A DNA stretch of 64,000 bases, taken from contig OX457063.1 of the NCBI GenBank assembly GCA_949752795.1, forward strand, positions 65,991,783-66,055,782. Direction: 5' to 3'. Position numbers and translations under genes: made by a program. The first letter of the stretch is position 1, and every line of letters begins with the position of its first letter. Positions 9,945 through 22,530 of the stretch are shown here, in pieces. The stretch comes from Hyperoodon ampullatus. Taxonomy: Eukaryota > Chordata > Mammalia > Artiodactyla > Ziphiidae. Under the pieces are notes generated by a model. It was given only the letters and a program-made list of their open reading frames with translations. It was not told the origin of the DNA and ran no database searches.

Positions 9945-12880
9945 GAGCCTTTTTTATTGTGGTAAAAAATGCAGAGCCTAAAATTTAGTATCTTAATCAT
10001 ATTTAGGTGTACAGTAGTATTAACTGTATGCACAGTGTTATACAACAGATATCTAGCACTTTTCTCATCTTGGAAAACTGAAGCTGTATACCCATTGAAC
10101 AACAACTTCCCTTCTTCTCCTCCCCCAGCCGCTGGCAACCACCACAATTTCTAAGAATTTGACTACTTTAGACCTTATATAAACAATGCAGTATTTGTCC
10201 TTTTGTGATTAGCTTATTTCACTTAGCATAATATTCTCAAGGTTCATGCATGTTGTAGCATGTGTCAGAATGTTCTTCCTTTTTAAGGCTAATATTCCAT
10301 CATATGTACATACCACATTTTGTTTGAGATCCATTTATCTGTCAATAAACTCTTGGGTTTCTTCTACCACTTGGCTATTGTATTATAAATAACACTGTAA
10401 TAAACATGGGTGTGCAAATATCTCTACAAGATCCTATTTTCAGTTCTTTTGGATATATTCCCAGAAATGTGATTACTGGATAATACGGTAGTTCTGTTTT
10501 CTAATATTAAGCCTTCTAGTCCATGAACACAGGACATCATTCATTTACTTATGTCTTTCTTAATTTCTTTCGGCAGTGTTTTGTGTTTTTCAGTGTACAA
10601 GCCTTTCACGTCCTTGGTTACGTTTTGTTCATCATCAAAAAGTATTTTGATGATACCTCAAAAAGTATTTTGTTCTTTTTGATGCTATTAAGATGAGATT
10701 GTTTTCATAATTTCCATTACAGATTGTTCACTGTATAGAAATGCAACTGACTTTTGTGTGTTGATCTTCTGTCTTATAACTTTGTTGGATGCGTTTACTA
10801 GGTCTAACTTTTTTTTTTAATATGTGAAATCTTTAGGGTTTTCTACATAAAAGGTCATGTCATTTGTGGGCAGAGACATTTTTACTTCTTCCTTTCCAAT
10901 TTGGTGTTTCTTTTTCTTGATAATTGCTCTCCCTAGGAGTTCCAGTATTGTGTCGAATAGAAGTGGCAAAAGCAGGCATTCTTGCTTTGTTCCTGATCGT
11001 AAAGGAACAGCTTTCAATTTTCCACCATTGAGTATATTGTTAGCTGTGGGCTTTTCATATATGGCCTTTATTGTATTGAGATGATTTTGTTCTGTTCCTA
11101 GTTTGTTGAGTGTTTTTATCATGAAAGAGTGTTGAATTTTTTTCAGCATGTCAATTGAAATAATCATGTGGTTTTTGTCCTTCATTCTCTTATTATGGTG
11201 TATTACATTAACCAGTTTTCATATGTTGAGCATTCTTGCATTGCAGAAATAAATCCCACTTGGTCATGATGTGTAATCATCTTCATGTGTTCAATTTGGT
11301 TTGCTAGTATTTTGTTGAGGACTTTTGCATTGATATTTATCAGCAATATTGGTCTGTAGTTTGTTTTTTTGTATTTTTTTTTTACGTGTAGTATCCTTCT
11401 GCCTCCCCCCTTCCAGTTTTATTGAGTTATAATTGATACATAACATTGTATTAGTTTAAAGTGTACAACATAATGATTTGATATATGTATATGTTGTGAA
11501 ATGATTACCACAATAAGTTTAGTTAATATCTATCACCTCATGTAGTTACTTTTCTTTTTTTCTTGTGAGGAGGACTTTTAAGATGTACTGTCCTAGCAAC
11601 TTTCAAATATACAATACTGTATTAACTGTAGTCATCATGCTGTACATTAAACCGCCAGGACTTATTAATCTTATAACTGGAATTTTGTACCTTTTGACCA
11701 CCTTTACCCATTTCCCTATTTCTCACCCTCCTTATAGTATCTTTCTCTGATTTTAGTATCAAGTTAATACTGGCCTCATAAAATGAGTTTGGAAGTTTTC
11801 CCTTTTCTTCAGTTTTTTTTTTTTTTTTTTTAAGATTTTGAGAAGGATTGTAGATGAGTCTTTTAAATGTTGGTGGAATTCTCTAGTGAAGCCATCTGTT
11901 GATGAGCTTTTCTTTGTTGAGAGGTGTTTGATACTGACTGAATAGATTCAATATCCTTCCTGTAGTTCACGGTTTTAATTTTTTCATGATTTAGTCTTGG
12001 TAAGCTGTATATTTCTAGAAATGTATGTGTTTCTTCTGAATTATCCAGTTTGTTGTTATATAATTGTAGTAATCTCTTATGATCTGCACCGCACCCCCCA
12101 CCCCCCCACCACCCTCGTGGCATCAGTTTTAATGTCTCTCTTTCAGTTCTGATTTTTGGTATTTGAGTGTTTCTTAGTTCGTGTAGGTAAGGGTTTGTCA
12201 ATTTTGTTGATCTTTTCAAAACAACTTATAGTTTTTTTGGTGTTTTTAAAAATTTTCTATTCTTAATTTCATTTATTTCTGGTCTAATCTTTATTATTTC
12301 CTTTCTTATACTAACTTTGGGTTTTGTTTGTTCTGTTTCTCGTTCCTTGAGGTGTAAAGTTGGGTTGTTGATTTGAGATCTCTTTTAATGTAGGTAGAAA
12401 TTTATTGCTATAAACTTCCCTCTTAGTATTGCTTTTGCTGCATCCCTTAAGTTTTGTTATGTTGTGTTTTCATCTTCATTTGTCTGTTTTCTAAATTCCT
12501 TTGTAATTTCTTTCTTGACCCATTGATTGTTTAAAAGTATGTTGTTCAGTTTCTAAATATTTGTGAATTTTCCAGTTTTCCCTTTGTTCTTGATTTCTAC
12601 TTTAATTCCATTGTGGTTGGAAAAGATACTTGATGTAATTTCAGCCTTCTTAAATTTGGTAAAACTTGTTTTGTGGCCTAACATGTGATCTGTCCTGGAG
12701 AATGTTCTGTGTGAGCTTGAGAAGAATGTGTACTCTGCTGCTGTATGAAGTGTTCTGTTTATGTCTGTTAGGTTCAGCTGGTCTTTGTGTTGTTCAAGCC
12801 ATCTGTTTCCTTATTGATATTCTTTCTGGTTGATGTATTCATTATTGAAAGTGGAGTATTGAAATTCCCCTGACTCAATA
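9945..12880 (-). mobile_element. Old antisense L1, ORF2 through 3' end, with nested L1
   Basis: The 3' end starts near 9945 (tttattgtggtaaaaaatgc). A minus-strand reading frame at 10817-11185 is recognisably reverse transcriptase ([20 protein letters not shown]), but the catalytic FADD-type motif reads TNDM and the frame is broken. A later L1 3' end is nested at 11401-11734. The C-rich 12088-12114 tract is not standard L1. Confidence 0.78.
11401..11734 (-). mobile_element. L1 3' end nested inside older L1
   Basis: Starts cctccccccttccagtttta and continues ttgagttataattgatacat, the typical reverse-complement L1 3' end. It is flanked by a near-identical 12-bp duplication tagtat(c/t)cttct-type at 11389-11400 and 11735-11746, and the host L1 resumes after it. 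Confidence 0.8.
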
Positions 12881-14960
12881 ATTTCAAATGAACTCTCCTT
12901 GAGTTCACTAATTCTTTCTTCTGCTTGATTGATTCTGCTGTTGAACCCCTCTGGGTGGATTTTTTTTTCCCCCCAATTCAGTTACTGTAATTTTCAGGTC
13001 CAGATTTTCCATTTGGTTTTTTTAATGTTTTCTGTGTCTTTCTTGATATTTGCATTTTGTTTATGCATCATTTTCCTTGATTTTGTTTAGTTGTCTATTT
13101 GTGTTCTCTTTTAGTGCATTGAACTTTATTAAGATGATTATTTTAAACTTTTATTGTCAGAAAATTCACAGATCTCCGTTTCTTTAGGGTCAGTTTCTGG
13201 AGATTTATTTTGTTCTTTTGATTGACCCATTTTTTTTCCTGTTTTTTTCATGTGCCTTTAATTTTTGTTGTAATTTGTGCATTTGAAAAAGTAGCCACCA
13301 CTCCCAGTCTTTATGAATTGGCTTTGTACAGGGTAAGGCCCTTACCAATCAACTCAGGTAAGGAGTCTGGAAGCCCCTCAAACCTTTTCTGGAGATACAT
13401 CTTCTCTGGGCATCTGCACATAATTTCCCAGTTAGAGAGGTTTACTGGTTTCTTTATCTGGATCTTGTTGTAATCTTTTGCTCCCTCTGGTGTTTGTCAG
13501 TAGTACTGCAAGTTTTCTGGTGTTGCAACAAGACTCTAAGTTCTTTTTTGTTCTCCACAGCCCTCAGGCATCCAAAGAATGCTGGTTCAGTCAGCCTTCT
13601 GAGTTAAGTGGGACAGAAGATAGTCCCTTGGGCAACTTCCCAAAAAGCTGAATGTTAGACACACGTTCCACTCTTCTCTTTCCTTCCCAAGGGAGAAGCT
13701 GTGAGCAGAATGTTTTCTCCTGATTGCTCCAAGCAGTATCAGATCTTGTCTGGTTATGCAAGTTCTCGTGTGCCATTTTGCTCCCTGTTGGGCTTTTTTT
13801 TTGGATAAGTAGTTTCATATCTTTTATCTTAAATACTAGTTCTATTGCATTTTTTGTTCTTTCTTCAAGGACTCCAATTATATTAATGTCATTTGTTCTT
13901 TGCCTGTTTTTATATCCTATCATTTTCTTTCTTACTCATTTTAGCTCTTTTTTCATCTTATTTTTATTCTCTTGATTATTTGACAGCCTTTATACAACAC
14001 ACTTATGTCTTTGTTTGAGTACATTTTGCATTGGGCTTCTACCAATTTTAGTTTTCATCTCCGAGGTAATTGTCTTTTTCTTTCTTTCCTGAGTTCAGTC
14101 AACTCTTGCCATTTTTTTTCCCTGAGTTTTTTGCCCCCTTCTCTGATTTTAGTTTTTAAGTTTCTTATTCAGGTGATTTTTTTTTTCCATATCCCTAAGT
14201 GTTTCTTTCAAGGATATTTAAGTTTGGGACATTCTTAAAGTCTTCTTCTCTACCTCCACTTTGGAGTAGAGAGAGTTCATTATTAGATGTATAGTTGAAT
14301 CTCATTTTTTGGGTTTTAATAATAGTAATAGACTTACTAGGTTTTCTTCTGTTCATTTTTTTGTTTGTTTGTTTGTTTTTTTGCAGTAAGCGGGCCTCTC
14401 ACTGTTGTGGCCTCTCCTGTTGCGGAGCACAGGCTCCAGATGTGCAGGCTCAGCAGCCATGGCTCACGGGCCCAGCCGCTCTGCGGCACGTGGGATCTTC
14501 CCGGACCGGGGCACGAACCCGTGTCCCCTGCATCGGCAGGCAGACTTTCAACCACTGTGCCACCAGGGAATCCCTCTTCTGTTCGTTTTTTGTAGATTTG
14601 GGGTGGTTCACAACATTCCTAGTTCAATGGTGCTCTCTTCTGTCTGTGTAGACTGTGTAGCATGATCTGCTTTTGAGGAGTAGGCAGAGAATAGCTTGTC
14701 TCATTCTGGCTCTTTCTAGCTAGTGTTTCAAAATCCCCATCATTTGGTTTTCTGCAGGATAGGTGAGGTGGTCTCAGTTTTTATCTTTTTCTTCTCTGCA
14801 AGGATTTGAAACTTCCTCTTTTGATCTTGATCTCCCAGAATTTTGCAGTATTCTGTTTTGTGCCAATGGCTCATTTCTAATTCAGTTTGTTATAGTGGCT
14901 TTTTAAGTTTCTTAGTCCTTTACTAGTAAGTTTACTATTATAGTGAGGTAGAGTAGGTAA
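12880..14960 (-). mobile_element. Probable 5' region of old antisense L1
   Basis: Continues from the preceding L1 with decayed sequence (gcatttgaaaaagtagccac; tctattgcattttttgttct) typical of L1M 5'/ORF1 regions. The boundaries are uncertain. Confidence 0.4.
14355..14574 (-). mobile_element. CHR-type SINE with 10-bp target-site duplication
   Basis: (TTTG)n tail then a full short-form SINE in reverse. Duplication tcttctgttc at 14345-14354 and 14575-14584. Confidence 0.93.
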
Positions 14961-15599
14961 ATGTAGTTATTCAGTCAGGTATCTTTAATTGGAAATTTTG
15001 GATGTAAATTTTTAAAACATCAATGAATAATGTTTGACTTTGTATGCAGCCTAACCCAATACATTCTGAAACCCTACAAATTGGGGCATGAGCTTGGCAA
15101 GATGGAAAAGAGACATACAAATAATGATTCAAATTTCAGTCCTGCTGATTTCCATCATAGAAATCATAGAGTCTTAGTGTACTCATCTCCAAAAGAAAAA
15201 ATATTTCTACTCTGTCCCTGTAGGATTGTGCCTAATACTTGTTATACATGACTAGAAGTCATTAATTATTTAGCGTCTTTCAGTTTGCATTTAACTGCTT
15301 TTCATGTAATTTCATGTGTTACTAGGAAAAGTATAAAGTACAGAGAAAGTATAATATTTCTAGGGAAACACAAAAAATGTTTAGGTACAATATGGTAGGT
15401 TTCAAAAGGATATTTCAGAATATCAAAGCAACCATGAGAAGTGATTTTTGTGTATTTTGGTGGAGTCCTTTCATTTAGGATGTTAAACTTTTATAGCATT
15501 TTTCTTTTTTTTTCTTCTTTTTTTTTAGTTTATGGAAGAAATGTTGATTTACTATTTACTGTAGAAAATTTCTGAAACTGCAAAAGGGGACACAGAAGA

Positions 15600-15960
15600 A
15601 ATACTTATAGCATTTTGTGGAATGTTCTATTCTGTATTCTTCCAGGCTTTTTTCGTGTCAGTAGACGTCTAAATTATATTGTTTTTTACTACTACCTAAG
15701 AGTTCCATTTTATGGATACGACATAATGGATATACTAAGTCTGTATTTATTGCTGTTTAGACTTTTGTTTTTTTTGGTGCTATAAACAGTGCCATGTTGA
15801 GCATTTTCATTTAGTCAGCGTTGCCCATTTGTTTGTTGCCTTTTGATGAATTCCATTAGTGGAGTTAGTGGGTCAAAGGCATGCTTTTTTAAAGGAAAGG
15901 AAATTAGGTAGCGCTTGGTTTTTAGTTATTTTTAAAAATTAGGTAACCTCACCAGTGTAT
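15600..15960 (-). mobile_element. Ancient antisense L1 fragment
   Basis: Includes ggtgctataaacagtgccat and gtgggtcaaaggcatgcttt, the decayed reverse of the old L1 3' region. Confidence 0.5.
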
Positions 15961-16414
15961 GATGCAGCATGTAACAAGGAATCAACATTACTCCTGTCAA
16001 CATCTTCCCCCAATAAAATGACAAATCAAAACTGTGGTACCTACTTTGAGCCTTTTGCATGTTTGCCACTGATTAGTCTGTAGATTAAAATGGGGGAGGT
16101 GTCATGATCTGGCCTCTTAATTTCTGGCTGCATCTGTCATCTGTAGGCTGCGTTAAGAAGGGAGTCATCCATGATCTGTTTTTAAGGTTTTTTATTCGTA
16201 AAATTAATGCTAAATCTTTATTAAAGATGTATTTCAGAAATTGGATAATACCTAAAAATGTTTTATATTTAGGGCAAAGTCAAATATATATCAAAAGAAT
16301 CTCTTCAAATTAAAAATGTGCTCAGTTTCCTTTTTTTACCTGTGTCTGTAGATTATTAGCATTACAAGAACATAGTTTTTTATCTGTCAGACTTTTCTAA
16401 TAAGGATGGAATAG

Positions 16415-16612
16415 TCAGGGAACACTGGAATCAGAGTCCTGAAATTTGGCTCTCTTATATATCATTCCTCTTTGCTAAGAGCAAGTCACTTGTTTCTTGA
16501 GTCTCATTTACAAAATGGGATAATATCTACGCCTGTGTCCCAAGATTATAAGGAGCTAATAGACATGTGATTGTGGGTGTACTTCGAGAGCTGTAAAACA
16601 ATATATAAATAC
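16415..16612 (+). mobile_element. MIR SINE remnant
   Basis: Order fits MIR: gaatcagagtcctgaaattt, then gcaagtcacttgtttcttga, gtctcatttacaaaatggga and gagctgtaaaacaatatata. Confidence 0.8.
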
Positions 16613-17379
16613 AGGGTGGCATTGCATATTGCATCACTTTCTTTAACTAGGAGGGGTGAAATATCATGAAGGTAATAGGAAAGTATAGGCTTAAATAATG
16701 CTAGAAATTGCCAACCTCAGTCAAGGCTTGGTTTCCTAGTTTCTTGATGCTGTTTGTTTGCGTGTTTGATCCCATCACAACTTCTTAGACGACTCAAAAA
16801 TTTTAGTACTAATAGATTTTAACTAAATCAACAGTAGTTTTTATATGGGGAAGTGTATTTAGTGCTCCAACTTGGGATTCTACCCTATGAAGAAAAACAT
16901 ATTTCTTCCTTGCACTGAAGGTGAAGAAACTCTCAGATCTAAACCAACACCCACCCTCATGTCCCTTTGTTCAATATTTGCCTTTTATTGAATGTCTCTG
17001 GGCTTTTGTCCATTTTGGATATTCTGTTTTCTCTGCCTGAGTTGTTTTCTTCTTTTCCTCTTTTGCCTTGCTAAAAATCCCTGTTGATCCTAAAACTCTT
17101 AGTTTACATTTTACTTTCTTTGGACATCTTTATCTATCCTCCCAAAACGAGTGGTTTGACTAATTGAAAATAGATATGCTTGTCAAGCTCAGATCACATA
17201 CTCAGGTATCTCTCTTCCACTACCTAAGTTCCTTAATGGCAAAGTCTGTCTCTCATTCACTCATAATTCTCAGGGACAGGAGTAGTATCTCGTGTCTGCC
17301 ATGTACTCTGAAATGTGTTGAAAGGATGGCTGCTGATAAATAAATCTTAATTTATGCATTGCAGCATAGCCAGTACTCT

Positions 17380-17933
17380 CTCTCTTTTTTTTTAATTGGG
17401 GTATAGTTGTTTTACAATGTTGTGTTAGTTTCTACTGCACAACGAAGTGAAGTAGCATTCCCTGTGCTATATAGCAGGTTCTCATTAGTTATCTATTTTA
17501 TACATATTAGTTAGTGTATATATGTCAGTCGCAATCTCCCAATTCATCCCACCACCACCCCTTCCCCCCTTGGTGTCCATACATTTGTTCTCTGTGCCTG
17601 TGCCTGTATTTCTGCCTTGCAGACAGATTCATCTGTACCATTTTTTTAGATTCCACATATATGCATTAATATATGATATTTGTTTTTCTCTTTCTGACTA
17701 ACTTCACTCTGTTTGACAGTCCCTAGGTCCATCCACATCTCTACAAATGACCCAATTTTGTCCCTTTTTATGACTGAGTAATATTCCATTGTATATATGT
17801 ACCTCATCTTCTTTATCCATTTGTCTGTCAATGGGCATTTAGTTTGCTTCCATGACCTGGCTATTGTAAATAGTGCTGCACTGAACATTGGGGTGCATGT
17901 GTCTTTTTGAGTTATGGTTTTCTCTGGGTATAT
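17380..17933 (-). mobile_element. 5'-truncated L1 3' end, antisense
   Basis: About 554 bp of L1 ORF2 C-terminus and 3' UTR in reverse orientation; a minus-strand reading frame (17646-17888) carries WKQTKCPLTDKWIKKMRYIY. It is flanked by a perfect 11-bp duplication gccagtactct (17369-17379 and 17934-17944), so both ends are original. Closest in sequence to the L1 at 45.25-45.8 kb. Confidence 0.92.
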
Positions 17934-18838
17934 GCCAGTACTCTTTTAGGTAAGGAAATAACAGAAGGCCTCTCTGATGAGATGAGGCTTGAAGGAATTT
18001 CAGAAACAATCCATTTGGATATTTAGGAACCTTAAAGGAGAGGAGAAGTGTGGCTAGAATAAAGTTTGGGAGGAGAAAAGTAGGAAATAAGGTCAGAGAT
18101 GTATAAAACCTTGTAAGCGTTGAGTGATTTTAATCTTTAATCTAAATATGAAGGGGATCCTTTGGGGAATGACATGACCTAATTTACTACCTTCCACAAG
18201 GTAAAGGTGCTTTGTTGGGAATGGTCCATAGTGGGTCAAAGGAGAAAGTGTCCATTAAGTGGTGGAGGTAATGAAAAGTTACTAGAATCTGGGTGTATTT
18301 TATAAGAACTTTTTGTTTCACCTTTGTTAAAAAATATTTCCTGCCGTGATAGTAATATAGTCTGTTGAATATAATTTTATCTTTTCTTTGAGTTATTCAG
18401 AATTTTGTACTGTTGAAGTTTGAGGTATATAAATGCAGAAGATACTTAAAATCTGTGATACAAATTCTTTTCCTGTTACTTGCATGTTTTTCTGTAATCT
18501 TGTTATTGGTGATAAACACCTCAATTAATTTAGCAAACAGGATCGATTTTCTTGTAATGTTAAATTCTTGAGATGTTAAATTCTAGTTTGTGAATATTTC
18601 ATCTTTTTTAAAAAAAATCCTACTTATTAAAATTGTAATCATCTAACGTGGTATCAGTATGAGTACAGTATTAAGGGAGAATGATAGCAATGTTTTCTGA
18701 AGGTCTGTGGCAAAGGAACTGTTTAGAATTGATTCTTAAAGCACTGTGTAATTATTAAACAAAGTAAATTGTAAATAGAATTTTGCATTGAATTGACATT
18801 ATTAAAACAACTCATGTTGCCTACTTTACATTTTCCAG

Positions 18839-18998
18839 GAACATCATTTACAGCGAGCTATTTCAGCACAGCAAGTGTTCAGAGAAAAAAAAGAGAGCAT
18901 GGTCATTCCAGTTCCTGAGGCAGAGAGCAATGTCAACTATTACAATCGCTTGTACAAAGGAGAGTTTAAACAGCCAAAGCAGTTCATTCATATTCAGC
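18839..18998 (+). CDS. EPC2: EPC2 coding exon (probably exon 2), EPcA domain
   Basis: This internal coding exon encodes 53 codons plus one base, starting at phase 0 (EHHLQRAISAQQ) and ending after IHIQ with a split proline codon. The acceptor is tttacattttccag and the donor is C|gtaagt. EPC proteins are scaffold subunits of the NuA4/TIP60 histone acetyltransferase complex, and this part belongs to the N-terminal EPcA domain that contacts the catalytic module. The segment VFREKKESMVIPVPEAES followed by NVNYYNRLYKGEF matches my memory of EPC2. The paralogue EPC1 differs here (a YGEKRD-like stretch, then a different YY...GEF stretch), so I assign EPC2. The frame remains open past the donor for about 36 codons of intron, but that extension is not conserved-looking. 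The first coding exon (about 51 residues) is not in the window. Confidence 0.96.
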
Positions 18999-19369
18999 GT
19001 AAGTTTGTTAATTCATTGTTTTCTGTTTGTAACTTAAATTTATCAGCCAGTGAAAAATCCTTTCTTTTTGCCCAAAGAGATTTTAATTTTTCATTTCATA
19101 CGCACTGATTTATAGAAATGTTAAACATGAAAGAATAATATCCCTCTATGCTTACATCTCAACTTCAAGATCATTTGGAGTGTGAGTTGCATTTGGAACA
19201 TTTGATAGTTATGTAGTATCGGATTTTCTGTAGCACTTACACTTTATTATACAGCTAAAAGGTGGTAGATTACCATACCCAAATAAAAATTTATTTTTCA
19301 AGGCCTAGTGGCAGTTATGCTGATTAGGGGCAAGTCTTCTAAATTTTTAGAATTAGATCCTACACTTAT

Positions 19370-19660
19370 ACCTTCATGTAGTTTTTATGGAATTCTAATT
19401 CTACCTCCTTTGATCCTCTTATTTTTCTCCCCATTGTTACTATTTAAATGATCACCATCTCTTGCCTTAAAATTATTTCACTGATCTCCTGACTGTTCTA
19501 TTTACTATCCACCATATCCTATCCTTACCCTCTTCTAACCTGTCTTCTCCACAAGGTCCACTGGCACCAGAGTGGTCTTCCTAAAGTGTCCGTCTGGTCA
19601 AATCATGATGTGGCTTAAAATCCTACTGTTGTTCTTTATTCTACAATAGGAATTTTCAGC
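19370..19660 (+). mobile_element. L2-like remnant
   Basis: Contains ccactggcaccagagtggtc and tctggtcaaatcatgatgtg, then a ttaaaatcctac block typical of old L2 sequence. Confidence 0.55.
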
Positions 19661-19724
19661 TAATTTTGCAGACAGAATGCTGGTGTCTTGGTATCTTGTC
19701 TGGCTGTGTTTAAAAAAAAACAAC

Positions 19725-19860
19725 CTTTAGTAGTTTGTTAAAATAGAGATTCCAGGGCTGTGCTTCAGGCCTGCCTGTATGAGAATCTCTGGTTTGAAGC
19801 CTGGTAATAAGTATTTTTAAAAAGTTCTCCAGGTGATTCTGAAACATCTCCAGATTCAAG
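19725..19860 (+). mobile_element. MER5/MER20-like DNA transposon remnant
   Basis: Contains tgagaatctctggtttgaag and ttctccaggtgattctgaaa, characteristic of short hAT-Charlie MITEs. Exact family uncertain. Confidence 0.55.
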
Positions 19861-20049
19861 GCTGACTAAGATCTACTATTTTTCATCGATTCTAAGATGT
19901 GCCTTTGTCATATTTGAAATGAGATTACATCTTTAATTGCTTTTCTCGTGGATTAAAGTCTGGTTTGTCTAAAGAGAATTTCTACTTGTTTTTGCCAGGC
20001 ATCTGGGGACCAACCTGAGACCACCTTAAAGTCTCTACTTGTTTATTTT

Positions 20050-20129
20050 GTTTTATTTGTTTGTTTTTGGGCCACACTGGTAGCTTTAGTTTTATTTGTT
20101 TGTTTTTTTAGACCACACAAGTAGGCTGT
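20050..20129. repeat. Imperfect ~39-bp tandem duplication
   Basis: Two adjacent copies start gttttatttgtttgttttt and continue g(g/a)ccacac..gtag. The second has two extra bases. Confidence 0.85.
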
Positions 20130-20399
20130 AGACCTGCTTGGAATTCAGTTCTGAGAGATTCTTCCCCCCCTCCTTTCACCTAAGGGCAAGTTGAGAAATA
20201 CAGTTTCATGCTGTTCCTTTCTACATGGCTGTTTTATTTCTTTATCTTACGCTGAGGCTATTGCCCTTTGGTAGTATAGCTTTATGCAGGAGTACTCTAT
20301 TACATTTATTGATAGACCCCAATATAAAGCTTTTTTTTTCTTTCTTGCAGTACATAAAGTAATGGTGCATCTTATATAGATTTGACAAAATTTAGTAAT

Positions 20400-20850
20400 A
20401 GCCAGATTCTCTAATTCGAATACAAGGCCCTTGGTGATTTGTTACCTGCTACCCCTTTAACCTCATTTCCTGTTGCTCTTTCCCTCACTCTTTGCGTCAT
20501 AGGGAATAACTTAAAATTATCCACATTTGCCTTGTTGTTTCACATTTCACATTTCCTTGCATATGCTATTCAAGTCTTCTTTCCCTTTCTGTAGCTTATT
20601 TAAGACCTAACTCCCTTTTGAAGCTTACCCTGATTTCTCATTCTACCTCTCTTCTTTGCTTATCTTAGTACCTTGTACATACCTCTAACAGAGGACTCAG
20701 CGTACTTGATTGCAATTGTTTGTAGCCATTCTTTCTCTCCTTTTAGACTGTGAGCTCCTTGAGGGCAGGGACTATGTTTTATTTTCCCTTTGTATCTTTA
20801 GTGTTAAATGCATGGCTTATAGATGCTCAATAAATGGCATGTTTGTTGAC
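20400..20850 (+). mobile_element. L2 3' end
   Basis: Ends with the diagnostic gactgtgagctccttgaggg then cagggactatgt and gatgctcaataaatg. Confidence 0.8.
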
Positions 20851-21789
20851 TGGTTCAATTGTTTTTAAATGGCTTAAAAGCCCTTAGGTGTCAAAACCAT
20901 TTTCCAGAGACTTTTCCCCTAAGGATTCAAGAGAAATACACTTGCAAAAATTGTGTGATTTGTTTCCACTATGTCTTTGACTTTGAGTCCCTTTAGCATG
21001 TTGAATTTTCCTTGTCTTTGTATCAGGAATGAGATAGCTGTTCTTAATATGAATTTTAAGGATTTTTCAAGCCAACGTATCCCCTCCCCCCTTTTTCTGT
21101 ATTTTAATAACAATGTAGCTGGACAATAGGACCATATGTAAAAGCCATTGTAGGAAACTGGAACCAGAAATTGGATGTAACCCATCTGGGTGGAGCCCAT
21201 TAGATACAATAAACATTAATCTTGTGTTGTTTTTTTCATTTCATTTTATTCTATTGTTGTAATAAATGGAATAAAAATAATAGAAAATTATTTTAACTTT
21301 CATTTTTTCTCTTTTAGTCTGTCAGCATATATATTTTATATACTATACTAAATTGTAGTACACATACAATTTTTTTCCTGCCTTTTCTATATATATTTTA
21401 AGTTCCTCAGGTTTTTAGTCTCCTATTGTCATTTTCAATGTGTATATAATTTTCTATCAAATTTATATTCCATTATTTGCTTACCTCTATGCCTATTATT
21501 AACCTTAAGTTTATCTGTACTAAAATTTAAACTCGTTACTGTTGACTCTTTTTTCAAGGAAGCTTGATATAACTTCTTTCTAAGCCCTTGAATACAAGGA
21601 ATTTCAGAAAATATTGCTCTGGATTTTTCTTTTTCTTCTTTTAAAGATAGATTTGAAAAAATCGCCTCCCATTTCCCTGGCTAGAAAAGCACAGTTGCCA
21701 CAGTAGGGTGGCTTAGCTCAGGCCCATCACATTGCTTGCCTGGGCTTTGGCAGACACCTTTGTATTGGTCTGCCAAAGTATTGTATTGT

Positions 21790-22080
21790 ATTGCTCTGCT
21801 CTAGTCTTTGTACCTTCCAGTCATCCACACTGCCACTATTGTGATTGATACCCATTTAGAATTTTTCAAAGACTCACTGTTGCCTGTGGGATAAAATTTT
21901 AACCTATTTGTATGGTGTTTAAGGCCCTCCTTTGTGCCTGTCCAGTCACAATTTGCTGTGTGTTCTTCCACCATGACATCAGCCTCATTGAAATGAACTG
22001 TTGGAGGTCTGTTTCCTCCACTAGACTGTAAGTTCCTCAGGAACAGAAGCTGCATCTCATTCTCCATACAGTCCTACACT
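21790..22080 (+). mobile_element. L2 remnant
   Basis: Contains ttaaggccctcctttgtgcc and ctagactgtaagttcctcag, both L2 3'-end blocks. Confidence 0.65.
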
Positions 22081-22139
22081 ACAGTCTCAGTACACCGCAC
22101 CCCACCCCCCATTCCTCTAACCCTTCACACTTCCAGCTA

Positions 22140-22530
22140 CAATAATAATGAGCTCCTTTTAGATCTCTGACTTATCTCTTATTTTTTCATGCCTCCAGGC
22201 CTTTACATAGCCCTTTACTTCTCTTCTCCTCTTTTTAAAATACAACTTGTTCTTCAAGGCTCGTCTTCAGGACTACCTTTAGGAGCCTTTTCCTGACCCC
22301 TCTAAGCAGAGTTCTTGGCACTGTTTACCTCAAGCCCTCCTGTGTTGTGTGCATCAACCACCTGCAGTTGTGATTGTTTGCCCTCTGTTGCTTCACTAGG
22401 TCATAAGGCTCACTGAGAGGAGGGACTTCTTCTTTCCCTTTTAATTTTACTGCTTACTGTAGTACCTAGCATATGATTAGGTATGCAGTTAAATATTTGC
22501 CAAATAAATAAATCAGTGAATGAATGGTGA
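22140..22530 (+). mobile_element. L2 3' end
   Basis: Contains ttcttcaaggctcgtcttca, ccttttcctgacccctctaa and a degenerate cctagcata..aaataaataaat end. Confidence 0.7.

Larger units (their letters stand above)
1..18838 (+). other. EPC2: Upstream EPC2 intron (3' part)
   Basis: By position this is intron preceding the first visible EPC2 exon. It contains no CpG island and no recognisable first exon, so the promoter must be further upstream. Most of it is antisense L1 of several ages with nested SINEs, plus MIR and DNA-transposon remnants listed separately. In 14.96-15.6, 15.96-16.4, 16.65-17.36 and 17.95-18.84 kb I recognise no element; these look like ordinary unique intron sequence. Confidence 0.85.

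Noticed and set aside
1..18838. EPC2 promoter or first exon
   Set aside because: No CpG-rich island, no sequence encoding the expected N-terminus, only repeats and AT-rich intron.
18875..19108. Extension of the first exon into the intron by the open frame
   Set aside because: The frame stays open for about 36 codons past gtaagt, but the next exon continues the split proline codon exactly, so normal splicing at 18998 is the coherent model.
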